Assembly: GCA_007449985.2 (NCBI GenBank)
Contig: VIIQ02000559.1
Span: forward strand, 402,501 to 466,500
Length of the DNA stretch: 64,000 bases
Direction of reading: 5' to 3'
From: Desmodesmus armatus
Lineage: Eukaryota > Chlorophyta > Chlorophyceae > Sphaeropleales > Scenedesmaceae
In this document: piece after piece, positions 24,501-32,600 of the stretch
How the letters are laid out: each line of letters opens with the position of its first letter
Numbering within the stretch: position 1 is the stretch's first letter
Position numbers and translations under genes: made by a program
Notes under the pieces: model-generated
Seen by the model: only the letters and a program-made list of their open reading frames with translations
Databases searched by the model: none
Told to the model about the DNA's origin: nothing

Positions 24501-26231
24501 AGACCAATATTCTGAGAGTCACTCAACCCTTGAGCATGGTCACACAAACAGCTATCTGTGCCTGCTTGCGCTGAGTGGACGCACAAACCACCAGTCTGCA
24601 TGACCGTTACGGCCGCCAAGTGTGTGCCTGCCTGTTTGCTGAAATTCAGCATACAGCCAGCATGCGAATGCAAGCACCTCACCTGCCCGCTGACTGATCC
24701 AGCCATGATCATGAAGGACTCCCCAAGCGGCATCTGCTGCTGCAGCAGCACTTGAAAGCGCTGTTTGAACAGCGCGTACGTCTCCCTGTCCCGCACCCAC
24801 AAGCCTATAGGCACGCGCCCATACTCAGCCGATGACCTGCGCTGCTCGTACTCCCTGCAAAGCTGCAGCAGGGCTGTGCTGGGAGACGCGAGGTCTGCCG
24901 CAGCACTGCATGCGCTGTCACGTGCCTCCTGCACCTGCTGCTCCAACTTCTGCACCTCATCCTGCAGTTTGCTTGCACTGCTTGCGTCTGCACCCTGCTG
25001 CTGTGGCTGCGCCTGTTGCTGCTGCAGCTGTTGAAGGTGGGCAGACAGTGAACACAGCTGCTGCTCGTGCTCCTGCAGTCGGCACTCTGCTGTTGCCAGC
25101 TGCTGCGCCATCTTGAGCATTGACAGCAGGGTAGCGGTGTGCAGGGGGGTGTCCAGCTGGGCACTGCAGGAGACAGATATAAAACTTGCGTTCAGGGACG
25201 GCAATCAGTGCTGGTGGCCTTACATATGCTGGGGGCTGTTGAGGCACATATGCTGTTTGTCTGTCATGTCATGCGCACTTCACTGCACAACAAAGCTGCT
25301 GTTCACAAACCTACATGCAGAAGTGGCAAATGCCTTTTAGCATGGAGCATGGCCATACAAATACTATGTGCATGCACTGCCGACAGATGCCTTACACCTT
25401 CAACGCATGCATGCTAGGGAAGAATCCTTCACACCTGTTCTCTTGCAGGACTGGGCATGCCAGCACCACCAGAATGTCCGCCATGCAGGACAGCTGCTGG
25501 TGGGGGGTCATCAGCTGGAACAGCAGCTCGTAGCTGCTGCTGAGCGCCACCAGCTGCTCCAGCAGGTCAAACATGACCCGATCGTACCACCACAGCGACA
25601 CACGCTGCAGCAGGCGCAGCAGCGGGCTTTTGGGTGCCTCCACAGCACCAGCAGCAACAGGGGGCTGCAGCATGCTGACCAGCTGCGAGAAGCCAGGCAC
25701 TCTGTTGGTGTTGCTGTCAAGGAGTGCATGTATCTGGGCCTCCAAGGCATACTGCTGCTTTGCCTTGGGTGCGCTGGGGCCAAACAGCGGCGCTGATGCA
25801 TGGATAGCGACCTTCTGCTCGTAGTGCTGCTGCGCTGTGCTGGTGCTGACTTCTTTGCCCACTAGCTTCTGCAGCACCCTCTCTCCAGCCCCTGAAGCAG
25901 TGCATGTGAGGGCGAGGTGCATGGGTGAATTGTGTCTGGCAGGTGTCAGGACACACTGCATCTAACCTTGGACGAGAGATGCGGCCACATGGAGAGTGCA
26001 CGAGGGCCCAGCGCGCATCCGAAGGTTTCATAAAGCCCTTACGAGACATGAGACGCCTCAGATCACCAAAACATGCTGCAACAGCACAACAGCAGTTCCA
26101 ACCCCTGGTTTATGTGACCCACCTGAGAGGCAACGCTGCTGCTCCCGCTCAGCGACATCTGGGCACGTGAAACGGGTTTGGACTTCATCCTTGATGTGAC
26201 CCTTGAGTCGGTTGAGACTATTCGTGGCCAT
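4409..26231 (-). CDS. P1: giant 15-exon MYND-finger paralogue with retroelements in intron 9
   Basis: Exons from 5' to 3': 26231-26123, 25891-25435, 25163-24683, 24371-23851, 23603-23145, 22781-20358, 20055-19836, 19449-19246, 18918-18818, 11664-11517, 11030-10779, 10291-10097, 9768-6759, 6270-4889, 4535-4409. All junctions are GT-AG with phases 1,2,0,2,2,2,0,0,2,0,0,0,0,2, the same as in P2 and P3. The sum is 10,090 nt, or 3,362 codons plus stop once one surplus C in a C7 run is discounted. Rough protein map: N-terminal block 1-36; E2 block with MTPHQQLSCMADIL to 188; coiled-coil-like E3 to 349; E4 and E5 helical blocks to 675; disordered Ser/Ala/Gln region with VLRLKGGGG to 1483; E7-E12 helical blocks to 1857; long disordered E13 ending in VPPSIRDLVGNGWAAGAG; MYND region to 3320; SRSFWNL tail. 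Intron 9 is 7.15 kb because of nested mobile elements. Function unknown; the MYND finger suggests protein-protein contacts. Confidence 0.75.
4889..6270 (-). CDS. P1 E14, MYND zinc-finger exon
   Basis: Acceptor CTGCAG|AGG in phase 0, donor TGCGG|GTGAGT in phase 2. The exon opens RYQPTDLMCSLLTLQLLAEE, a block shared by all four paralogues, continues through Ser-rich linkers and a conserved WLQLLSRY block, and ends in a MYND finger. The first Cys pair is CDWC. After a linker of roughly 45-50 residues, rich in Ser, comes C-x2-C-x4-YC-x3-C-x7-H-x3-C (GAAQYCSRACADA, HNANC). All seven MYND Cys and the His are present. MYND fingers bind proline-rich peptides in known proteins; partners here are unknown. 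The usual first-to-second pair spacing is about ten residues, so the insertion is odd. Confidence 0.85.
6428..6510 (-). repeat. Duplicate of the E14 3' splice site and exon head, in P1 intron 13
   Basis: The stretch repeats 6241-6316 with a spacing of 187 bp. It covers the first 20-25 coding bases of E14 (RYQPTDLMC is still readable), the acceptor (CTCAGGGCAG|AGG at 6457/6458) and about 30 bp of upstream intron. The copy loses homology inside the exon, so it is a spare 3' splice site with an exon stub rather than a full exon. Confidence 0.75.
6759..9768 (-). CDS. P1 E13, very long low-complexity exon with conserved ends
   Basis: Acceptor TACGCAG|ATG in phase 0, donor GCACAG|GTGCGC in phase 0. 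The exon begins MLSVYKRIEPP and should run into MARFWFM, matching the P2-P4 starts (LFSSMQPPIAGLWFLL in P2), but a run of seven C at 9735-9741 puts the two halves in different frames. Exon length is 3,010, one more than a multiple of three, which agrees with one extra C. The middle is Ala/Gln/Ser-rich with a 40-residue tandem repeat. SYNWGGCRPWHAQR and the final LLLVPPSIRDLVGNG and QYARAARRQYAQ blocks are the best conserved parts of the family. Function unknown. Confidence 0.75.
7291..7760 (-). repeat. Coding minisatellite, 120-bp unit, about 3.5 copies
   Basis: Inside P1 E13. Each 120-bp unit encodes 40 residues with the pattern SSQGEEGSQGVASNEDSSAV, then QGEGSQGVASDEDASAVQEE. Units are nearly identical and in frame; the leftmost and rightmost units are more divergent. 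The block is acidic and Ser/Gln-rich and is absent from P2, P3 and P4, so it is a recent P1-specific expansion. Confidence 0.9.
10097..10291 (-). CDS. P1 E12
   Basis: Phase 0 at both ends. It encodes 65 residues with DDMGRYMFRVSPLLPTLLPE, the counterpart of TDMVRHVCHISPFIPDLL in P3 (43540-43722). P2 has 30565-30747 and P4 63104-63280. Predominantly helical by eye; no known domain. Confidence 0.75.
10779..11030 (-). CDS. P1 E11
   Basis: Acceptor TGTACAG|AGC, donor CACCAG|GTGAGA, phase 0 on both sides. It encodes 84 residues starting SEARLWRRISRVLLTTTPDP and ending near QDFWGIFNGLFELRFG. Family signature: RR-x-L-x-RVL early and DxWGxxxxxFxL late (P3 DSWGVIQHAFNL, P4 NAWGSIQRAHDL, P2 PFWGVLQHGFNL). 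Confidence 0.8.
11112..11191 (-). repeat. In-frame duplicate of the E11 3' splice site and exon head in P1
   Basis: The copy reads IEARLWRHISRVLLTSTSDP after its own acceptor, GTGCTGTGCAG|ATT at 11190/11189. It lies 159 bp (53 codons) upstream of the E11 head, and the frame stays open from this acceptor through the linker into E11. Using it would insert 53 residues in frame. Homology stops after about 26 codons. Confidence 0.8.
11517..11664 (-). CDS. P1 E10
   Basis: Acceptor TGTGCAG|G completes a phase-2 codon and the donor is CTGCAG|GTACGT in phase 0. It encodes SKELAPQAECMKLMRQIDAW, then a helical segment ending GRVGRRLQ. The P3 counterpart at 44714-44825 keeps the final RTGRHLQ and an LDAWRK motif. 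In P2 this exon is fused to E11. Confidence 0.7.
11861..12004 (-). repeat. Outer element B2 repeat
   Basis: A 144-bp sequence identical to 12219-12362 except for one visible transition (ggta versus ggca). It forms the terminal repeat on the left side of the outer element. Confidence 0.85.
12017..12220 (-). repeat. Outer element A2 repeat with hairpin
   Basis: A 204-bp repeat shared with 18325-18528. Near its right end lies a near-perfect palindrome, gattacacg...cgtgtaatc, able to form a 9-10-bp stem. It abuts the B1 repeat, which is the circle-junction arrangement expected for this element class. Confidence 0.85.
12219..12362 (-). repeat. Outer element B1 repeat
   Basis: Second copy of the 144-bp repeat, directly joined to the 204-bp repeat at 12017-12220. 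Confidence 0.85.
12414..14160 (-). pseudogene. Degenerate coding remnants of the outer element
   Basis: Several broken minus-strand frames (13960-14160, 13193-13459, 12934-13377, 12414-12698) lie inside the outer element and do not resemble the host exons. One contains FWVNLPFYFIGPILDAVEHA, reminiscent of the WVNPPF-x-LIG segment in DIRS-order polyproteins (a methyltransferase-like domain), with Pro changed to Leu. The others are not recognised. Assignment to the element rests mainly on position and orientation. Confidence 0.35.
15034..15230 (+). repeat. Inner element A1 repeat
   Basis: A 197-bp repeat, same as 17518-17714. Its left edge is the left end of the inner element, flanked by gctgtatg of the outer element. 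Confidence 0.9.
15349..15772 (+). pseudogene. Gln-rich leader or gag-like remnant of the inner element
   Basis: Overlapping short frames encode a Gln/His-rich stretch followed by QQVFLSPEHFAGDQLSRPG and SEADLLKKIPTFVEGSV, just upstream of and out of frame with the reverse transcriptase. Position suggests the end of a gag-like or upstream ORF. No zinc knuckle is visible. Confidence 0.35.
15672..17252 (+). CDS. Reverse transcriptase-RNase H of the inner PAT-like element
   Basis: An open frame of 526 codons. Recognisable similarity begins around residue 45 (YRSYEEVSEK). Reverse transcriptase motifs in order: VRIIHDCSAPHGNSLND, AGIDIQEYYRNFPVDP (first catalytic Asp), QFGHRLAPEVAGRF, VVAVMDDFTFV (catalytic MDD), SLGLQID. 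The RNase H part shows the catalytic series: TDAS, IWEMYAV, RTDNSQVVAW and CMADALSRQAW. All key acidic residues are present, so the enzyme could be intact although the N-terminal part is short. The type fits the DIRS order rather than Ty3 or LINE enzymes. Confidence 0.85.
   Translation: MCAAVAHTSPVRQSWPVRQTCSRRFLRLWRVLSEGVALAHPCALPPQCISQNYRSYEEVSEKCQLVFESEMHRGLIAPAPSWFAPHWVHPLGAVPKKSGAVRIIHDCSAPHGNSLNDMQQYLYLPWASVDTILSHVTPGCWLAGIDIQEYYRNFPVDPVCWPLQCFRDVTGQVFIDSRLQFGHRLAPEVAGRFSAAICRVLVKRFGPGVVAVMDDFTFVHPERERCNEIWASSCSLLQGLGFALSQGPGKTEAPATQKVSLGLQIDSVAMTVSLCPVKLAKLAAACSEILKLTRVSRKQLEKLLGFLRWVSRVIYAGRTYCHNLHTAMLRLKQPHHRVRLSGWLKSELRWWLEVAPILNGAQQILPAVPVKWAEFQTDASLTGASGEPCIGIWLQGAYNSLSYRQLAGMFGDVPPCSAHISIWEMYAVVVCVRLYDAWMAGQYWRVRTDNSQVVAWFMKGDAPPMCVSAWLKELATSSIVHRFRLGAKHIPGAANCMADALSRQAWDVVRALLLKWKTDGNSDWCL
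17342..17517 (+). repeat. Inner element B1 repeat
   Basis: A 176-bp repeat, same as 17841-18016. It is followed without a gap by A2 and contains a short palindrome, gacctgctgg...ccagcaggtc. Confidence 0.9.
17518..17714 (+). repeat. Inner element A2 repeat
   Basis: Second copy of the 197-bp A repeat, joined to B1 at 17517/17518. Confidence 0.9.
17841..18016 (+). repeat. Inner element B2 repeat
   Basis: Second copy of the 176-bp B repeat and the right end of the inner element. The 126-bp spacer before it includes a run of about 15 T near 17790. Confidence 0.9.
18325..18528 (-). repeat. Outer element A1 repeat
   Basis: Copy of the 204-bp repeat at 12017-12220, including the hairpin. It is the 5' terminal repeat of the outer element on the minus strand. 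Confidence 0.85.
18818..20055 (-). CDS. P1 exons E7, E8 and E9
   Basis: E7 20055-19836 carries a helical segment with LALLTLLLVKDGAALF. E8 19449-19246 starts PVFDCTRCSAGLSLMQWAPL and ends HVCAE|GTAGGG. E9 18918-18818 reads DLSGLHAAAEKWVQLLRLQL and stops at a phase-2 donor, AG|GTAAGC. Counterparts: P2 33502-33286, 32961-32824, 32247-32123; P3 46875-46626, 46302-46153, 45456-45332. E9 keeps the GL-x(5)-V/A-x(9)-QL pattern. No known domain. Confidence 0.7.
20358..22781 (-). CDS. P1 E6, disordered exon with a ubiquitin-tail-like motif
   Basis: Acceptor TTTACAG|G, donor GTGAG|GTGAGA, phase 2 in and out. It encodes about 808 residues: a short start (NVDSLASTVIDATGG), Gln-rich and Ser/Ala-rich disorder, the motif VLRLKGGGG at 22316-22342, a triplicated Ser/Ala-rich unit, then a conserved C-terminal third with coiled-coil character (QVPEMVKHLQQSQQ), DHFRGMTHSAAAPWVDLLR at its end. 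P2 and P3 end alike (PAPAAMQWVLLLMRA and GIDDAAAWVELATA), which fixes the alignment. The disorder and motif are seen; function is unknown. Confidence 0.75.
21530..22300 (-). repeat. Triplicated unit of about 100-115 residues in P1 E6
   Basis: Three imperfect copies begin ASSDT-x-AEG and continue RS-x-FAASAA-x-x-GIS, located near 22260, 21955 and 21608. Spacing is 305 and 347 bp. Each copy ends in a segment with EPHQQ or similar followed by a Ser-rich stretch. Not found in P2-P4. Confidence 0.7.
23047..23122. repeat. TACTG pentanucleotide microsatellite in P1 intron 5
   Basis: About 15 perfect copies of TACTG on plus (CAGTA in gene sense), with decayed flanking units. The array ends about 22 bp from the E5 donor, so it lies at the extreme 5' end of the intron. 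Confidence 0.95.
23145..24371 (-). CDS. P1 exons E4 and E5
   Basis: E4 24371-23851 starts AVLQQSETAKTVGALLSQLS, contains LQLWWYAQD and a DPVGSLAVWIMRAL block, and ends HPAEALLSLVDCLL...HLQE at a phase-2 donor. E5 23603-23145 starts WEVLAHIADSQALLLASMHS and contains REAWQLCLAQVQCDLLLVMQ, the E5 signature in P1-P3. Both look helical. No named domain. Confidence 0.75.
24683..25891 (-). CDS. P1 exons E2 and E3, the best conserved N-terminal blocks
   Basis: E2 25891-25435 carries LFGPSAPKA, LLRLLQRVSLWWYDRVMFD, then LSSSYELLFQLMTPHQQL. These strings are almost invariant in P2 and P3. E3 25163-24683 begins LDTPLHTATLLSMLKMAQQL, runs into a Gln-rich coiled coil and ends near FMIMAGSVSGQ|GTGAGG. The E2 donor is AG|GTGTG in all three complete paralogues. 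Confidence 0.85.
26123..26231 (-). CDS. P1 E1, start exon
   Basis: The start exon was found by comparison with P2 and P3: MATNSLNRLKGHIKDEVQTR, then FTCPDV and CLS before the donor CAG|GTGGGT (phase 1). Counterparts read MAARTSFRQRVEEELQTLFV (P2) and MASKRLRAQIEDELRTLYV (P3), each followed by CP and a CLT just before a phase-1 donor. The ATG sits in GCCATGG, a good context. Confidence 0.8.
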
Positions 26232-26567
26232 GGCTCACTGCCGATAACACAGATCACCTTTCACATGCTGTCCTTGGAGACGCCGAAGCAACCGGCGAAC
26301 TGCTCTGCGTGCTTACTAAACAATTTCTGCATCGATTGGTGTGTGTTTGCCACTGCTTGTTACTTTCCGCAACGGCTTTGCGCGGGAACTTAACGTCATC
26401 GAGATCGCCGGAGTCACACAAGGGAACCATTGTCATCATATATGGATACAGTCCAGTGATTGATTGCCAGCTGGGGAGTAGGGGCTTGTACATGACGACA
26501 GCTACACTTGATGAGTCATCGCAGCGGCAAGCACCTCACATGTCCTATCCTGCAACCTGTACATGGC
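26232..26567. other. P2-P1 intergenic spacer, 336 bp
   Basis: Only 336 bp separate the P2 stop from the P1 ATG. The spacer must contain both the P2 polyadenylation site and the P1 promoter, or the two are co-transcribed. I see no clear TATA box. Confidence 0.6.
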
Positions 26568-26673
26568 TCACTGCTCCACACACGACAGGTCCCAAAGAGA
26601 CCGAGAGCCGTCCAACCGCTGGTACGCAGACTTCTTCCAGCACAGGCCATCCGTAGCCAGACCCTGCAGTCGC
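26568..26673 (-). CDS. P2 E15, C-terminal tail exon
   Basis: Acceptor GTTGCAG|G CGA joins the phase-2 donor of E14 to rebuild Trp-Arg. It encodes RLQGLATDGLCWKKSAYQRL then GSRSLWDLS and a TGA. Too short to stand out alone; identified from its P1, P3 and P4 counterparts. Confidence 0.85.
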
Positions 26674-29600
26674 CTGCAACAGCGGTAAGACATCAGAACT
26701 GTGACTCACCGATCAAGTCACAAGTGGAGCACTTGCAACATAGCAGATGCGCCCAAGCACAAGGCCCTAGTAGAGAATGCACATGCGCCATTACGAAAGC
26801 GCAAACGCAACACACTTGAAATCTTGGTGAAAGGACCTCAGCAACGCATGCCAGCATCAGCTGTAAGGTCAAACACACGCAAACGCCGAGCTCAAGACGT
26901 TCCTTACCAGCAGTTGGCGTTGTGCACCTTCTTAGCTGCATCAGCACACTGCTGGCTGCAGTACTGAGCAGCACCACAGCAGCGACAGCCCCACACAGCC
27001 GAGGCTGCCCCACCCTCAGCCCCACTGAGCAATCCGTCGGCAGAGCCTGATGGCTGGGTGACAGGCTGGCAGCACCAGTCACACGCCAGGTCAGCAACCA
27101 CACGCAGCTGCTGCGGCAGCTGTTGGCTGCTCTGTGCTTGCTGCCCGTCCTGCTCGCTGGTGCTGCTGCCGAACGGTGTCTTCCCTGCTGCACCCTGGAT
27201 GGAAATGTACAAGTGCTGCAGGTAGTGCTGCCAGTCAGCTGGCTGCAGCTGCATCAGACGCTCCGCATGCAGGCACTGTGCCCAGACCTCCGCATCCTGC
27301 ATGCACAGCTGCTGCGGCGCACACTTCACAGCCTGCCTCTGCAGCGTCTGTGTTGCTGCGGCTGCTGCTGCTGCTGCTGCCAAGCCCGCCCCTGGCACCT
27401 GCTGCAGACCGCCCTGCTGTCCCACCAGCGCAGGGCCTACTGGAGTGCCACTCTGCTGGGCCAGCACAGGTGGGGAAGCGCAGGCAGCATAGAACTTCCC
27501 AGCGACCTGCTGAAGCTGTGCTGAGACTGTAGGCAGGGGAGCACCAAACGACTGCAGCGCCTTGGACATAGCCAGGACCCGGAACTCCGGCATACTGCCC
27601 TCAAACACCGCCGTCCTTTCTGCCTTCCAGGGCTGCCGCTGCTGCTGTTTGTTGAAGCCGGAGTGCGCATGCTGCTGCTCGATGTTGGCTAACAGGGCGT
27701 GGTAGCGTGCCAGCAGCTGTAACCAGGGCAGGGTCGACTCGACTGGGCCAGCAAAAACACCGACCTGAGTAGCCAGGTGAAACAGGCTGGGCATGTGCGG
27801 GCCCATGTGCTCTGTCGTGCTACAGCTGCTGCTGCAACCGCTGCTGCCATCCCCACCCCCGCCCCTGCTGTCACCACTGCTGCTGCTGTGCTGGGCTGCC
27901 CCGTTGCTGGCGGGCTTTCCTGCAAGCTCGCATGCAGCTGCTGCGGCTGCGAGCACAGGTATCATGCCTGATGTGGCAGTGGCTGTGTATGCGGCAAGGG
28001 CCTGCAACACACGCTGTGCTGAGTCTGCCTGCAGCTCTGTCAGCATGTCGCCCCCTTCAGCCATTAGCTGAAGGTTCAACAGCTGGCCCAGTAGCTGCAG
28101 TGGTTGATAACCCTGCACACAGGTGACAGTCAAAAACCAATGGGGTCCAGCGTTTAGGCGGTTACAGCTTCAGGGTTGGCACCCTAAACCTGTGATCCTT
28201 TGCATGCTGAGACTCAGCAGCTGCGACGGGTCAGCTAAGCCCGCGGCCAGTTACAGGAGTACCAGTTTCACAAGGATGGCAGGCCGCCAGAAAATGAACA
28301 CAAGGCTGCATGCTGCCCAGGTCAGGCCGAGGCTGTGCAAATAAAAGATGCACCAGACTTTATCATGCAGGTGAGCAAGAGCACCCTCAAAGTGGCTAAG
28401 TGCGAATGAACACTTTTTGGTCCTCACCTGCACATACTGCTTCCTGGCAGCCCTTGCATACTGCACAACCAGCATGCGCGCCGCAACCCCTGCTGCATTA
28501 CTGCTGCTGCATATGGCATTGGCGTCCCCACCAGCCCCCAGCCTGCCTGCCCCTGCTGCCCAGCCGTTGCCCACCAAGTCCCTGATGCTGGGAGGTACCA
28601 GCAGCAGGTCAGAGGCAAGGCTGCGGGTCAGGGTGGACCACAGGGCGGTGCTCGTGCACTCAGGGACCGCTGCCTTGCTGCTGTCAGGGCTGTCAAGAGC
28701 TGCCGCACTGGCTGCCTGCAGCTGTTCCCGCTGGTAGGCTGCTGCCGCTGCTTCGTACCAAGGACTCGCTGACCCTTTGAACCAGGTCAGCACCTCCCAC
28801 AGCAGCTGCCTGGTGCTGGTCTGCGGCAGCAAAAGCCCACACCCGCCCTCGACCAAGCCCCGCTGGCGAGCTGCCGCCAGCGGCGGCAGCAGCTCTTTGA
28901 ACAGCCCGCCATCAACTGCTGACAAGTACTGCAGCCCCTGCTCTGTGCGTATCACAGCATCAGCGTGCAACTTCAACTGCTGCAGTGGGCTGCTTAGGGC
29001 ACCGTGCACCCTGTGTGCTGTGACGAACGCGACACTCGCTTTCCAGTTGTCCCCCTCGCCTGAATGCTGCATGTCAACTGGCTGGAATGACCACGCGCCC
29101 TGCCGCAGCTGCAGCAGAAGTGTGGCTGCCGCCCCCTCAGCCAGGCTGCTAAGCGCAGCCGGCCTGCTGCTGCCGCCATCAGCACCACGGCTTGCCAGCG
29201 CAGCAGCTGCAGCCCGCACGAGTGCATCACACGCGTCCCGGCTAGACTCGGGCCCTGCCTCCTGGCAAAGCCCCTTCAGGCTGCTACCCTGTGCTGAGAC
29301 ACCCCCTGGCATTTCCTTCTGCACGTCCTGCAGGCGCGCCAGTGCAGCAGTAGCACCATCCTGCAGCCTTGACACCTGGTTGAGCTGCTGCTGCCGCGCA
29401 ACCAGTGTCCGCATGCGCTGCACATGCCAAGGCCTGCTGCTGCCCAGCGGTACCCTAGCGCTGCCCGCAGCTGCCGCCAAATCGAGCGGCCCTGCTGCTG
29501 CTGCTGCGTACGACTGCTGCTGTCCTGCCGCGGCCCTGGCCGCCTAAGCCGCAGCCGCCGAGATTCCAGGCTCTCAGTGTCACTATCGTCATCACTGCTG

Positions 29601-32600
29601 CTGCTGCTGCATGAGCTGGCGGAGGAAGAGCTGTAGTCTAGCGGCGGGGGCATGGCGGACAAGCTGCGCCGGCAATCCCCACGCCAAGTCAGAGACGCAG
29701 ACGGCTCCTGCATGTCCCGCCGCAATGCCTGCTGGAGAGCCCTCTGCTTCACCCTGCAGCTTGACAGCAGCTGCGCTGTCTGCTGCTCCTGCTGGCACAA
29801 GCTGTCCCACTGCTCCTGCTCCTCGCCACCAGGGTCTGGACACCCTCCAAATGCTGCCAGCGCTGTCCGGATGCTGCTGCGGTCTGCTTTCGCCTTTCTG
29901 GCAATGCTGGCGCTTTGCATGGCGATCTGCACTGCAGCGTGAGCGCTGAGAAGCACTGCAGGATCGGTCGCGCTGTCGTACACCGTTGGGGAAAGGGTCC
30001 TGCTGGCACTCCTCCCGTTGCTGCTGTTGCCGGCCCCTGCGGCTGCTGTGGTGGGTCGAGTGCTGCTGTTGGAGGCGACAAAATCCCCAGATGCCTGTGA
30101 GGCTACGGAGCCTTCCGTCCGTATGATGTTGAGAAGGAACCATAAGCCCGCGATGGGCGGCTGCATGCTGCTGAACAGTGACAGCAACTGCAGCAATCAT
30201 ACAGGTGCAGAGGCATGCAGCGGATATTACCAAGCTGGGCGATGGACATGCCTGCAAGGGTGTGGGGCGCATAGCCAGGTTACAGGTGCCCATTTGCAGG
30301 CTGCATGCGGTCTCTCCTCCCCCCCGCTCCCCAGCTCCGAATCACATGTTAGGCTCATTCATGTATGCTGGGTAGAGCCAGTTCTGCCAGCACAGAATGC
30401 AAGCAAAACATCACAGCGGCTAGCTCCTCCCTGCCACATACATGCAAACCTGTCCTCACTGCATGCGATGAAACAATTATCGCATGCGGTGAATTAGACA
30501 TAGCAGGCACTTGACAGTGAAAAGCATACCGCCGCTGCACACAAGTAGAATGGCAAGTTCTCACCTCCTCCCACATGAATTGCTGCAGCAGTGACTCCTG
30601 CTGTGGCTCCCAATCAGAAAGCAGCAGCGGCATTTGGGCACTGGCCTGTTGCAGGTGGTGCACCATGTCTGCCAGCACCCTGCACAGGACCTCGTCGTGC
30701 ATGTCCATCCACAGCAGCAGCTCGCTAGGCAAACTGCGGCCCCTCGCCTGCGCAATAAAACGTCACAAGTGCTTGCGCGCTGGGTGGGCAGGGTCACAAC
30801 GGCAGGGCCTCTCCCTATTTGCGGACCTGCAAGTGACCCCTTTCACCTCAACATGGTGGGGCCCTTTGAGCCAAGCTTGCCAAGCCAATCCCCCAAGGGG
30901 ACCCCACTCATACTGACGAGCTCCGTTCACATGCACAGCGAGAAGGAGGGTCTGGTGACATTTTGCACATCAAGTTGCCCCTTGGTACTTGAAGCTGGTT
31001 GCCCATGAGGGGCATCCTAGTGGCAAACATTGCCTAGCTTTACTGTTTGTTTTGGCGCCCATTCGCTGCGACACAGGTCTGCTTACCTGTGCCCCGCGCT
31101 TCCGCGTGTCGAGCTTAAGATGCAGGTTGAAGCCATGTTGCAGGACTCCCCAGAAAGGCGCGGCAATCGCCTCTTCAAGACTGCTGCGCAGCAGCCGGTG
31201 ACTGGACTGCACCTCATGCATATGCTGCCAGAGGGTCGCGCAGTGGGGGGCAAGAGTATGCCTGCAGAGCCCTGCGAGGTAAGGGTCTGCCTCCGCTGCT
31301 GGCAGGAGCTTTTGGAACTTCAGCAGAATCTTGGCAAACCTCTGCAACGAGCAACAGTCAGCATGTACCATGAGGTTGTTCTGGGTGATCGTGTATCCAC
31401 TTTTCATGCATTTGCGCCACGCATCTAGCCTGAAATCTGCCCAAGTCCTTGAGGGAAGAGGGAAAGACGCATTCTGAAGGAAAGGACTGTCTAAAGCCCT
31501 CCTGGTGGAACTTTTGTACTGGAGCAAAGGAGTCAAATTCTGATCTGTGCAGGTTGCATGCCCTCTGCTGGGAGCGCTCAGCGATCATATATCAAACCTG
31601 TGCTGATATCTTATATCATTGTGGCTGGCATTGCCGTCTGCATACACATGCACGCATTGCGAGACCAGCACTGTGACCATGACCCTGTCAGAACACAACC
31701 CCACCTGCAGCCGGCGCCCGGCGCGGGCCAGACAGGTGTCAGCAAGCACCAGACGCCTCACTGCGCCTACGCAGTTGAAAAACCGACGGCGCCAATTATC
31801 CAGATCTAACCCGGAAATGCCGTTCCTGCAGCCAGCAAAATGACTTGGGTTTAGGCAATCAACTTACACCCTGGACACGTAGCAGAACACACTACTTCTT
31901 CTGCAGCACCCACTGCTTTAGGAAGCGGTGGATCAACTTTGCAGGACTAGCTTGATACATGCACATGCAACACCAGCACCTGCATATGCGACTGCCTACC
32001 CTGACAACCTGGGCCTCAATTCAATTCAATTCAATTCAGTGAGCATGTGATGAAACAGATGCGATACAACAGAATATCCATGTGACAGTGACGTAACAGT
32101 GACAGTAACAGTGATTACTCACTGCAGCATGGGATCATTCAAGTCCTGCCAATTGTAGTGCTTGACCTCTTGTGGCCCCAAGCCCTCCAGCTGCACTCGC
32201 ACAAGCTGCGTAGCTCGTTCCACCATCCCCTTCAGACCAGCCAAGTCCTGTAACGTACATTGCAGATGCACAAAGCAGCTAATGGCTGTGCTTGTTGTGC
32301 TGCATCATCCGAGGTGTAGCAAGATATTTGCTGTCGATGCAACACAACAGCTGAAGTCACCAGCGACAGATTATATTGACGGTATGGTAGGGTGATGGTG
32401 TAATCGTGATCCTACTTCACAACAGCATCAACCACACCAGCCTGGTGAGTGACTCGCTACTGCTGTATAGCTGGGGCTATCCAGGCGTCAGGCCAGGAAA
32501 GCGCCAGTAAAATGGCCCTGATTTTTGTAGGGAGGGAGGGGCTGCAGGATGTGACACGCAAGGGTATCTGGTGTCGAACCCCCTGCCCCCTACAAGTGCT

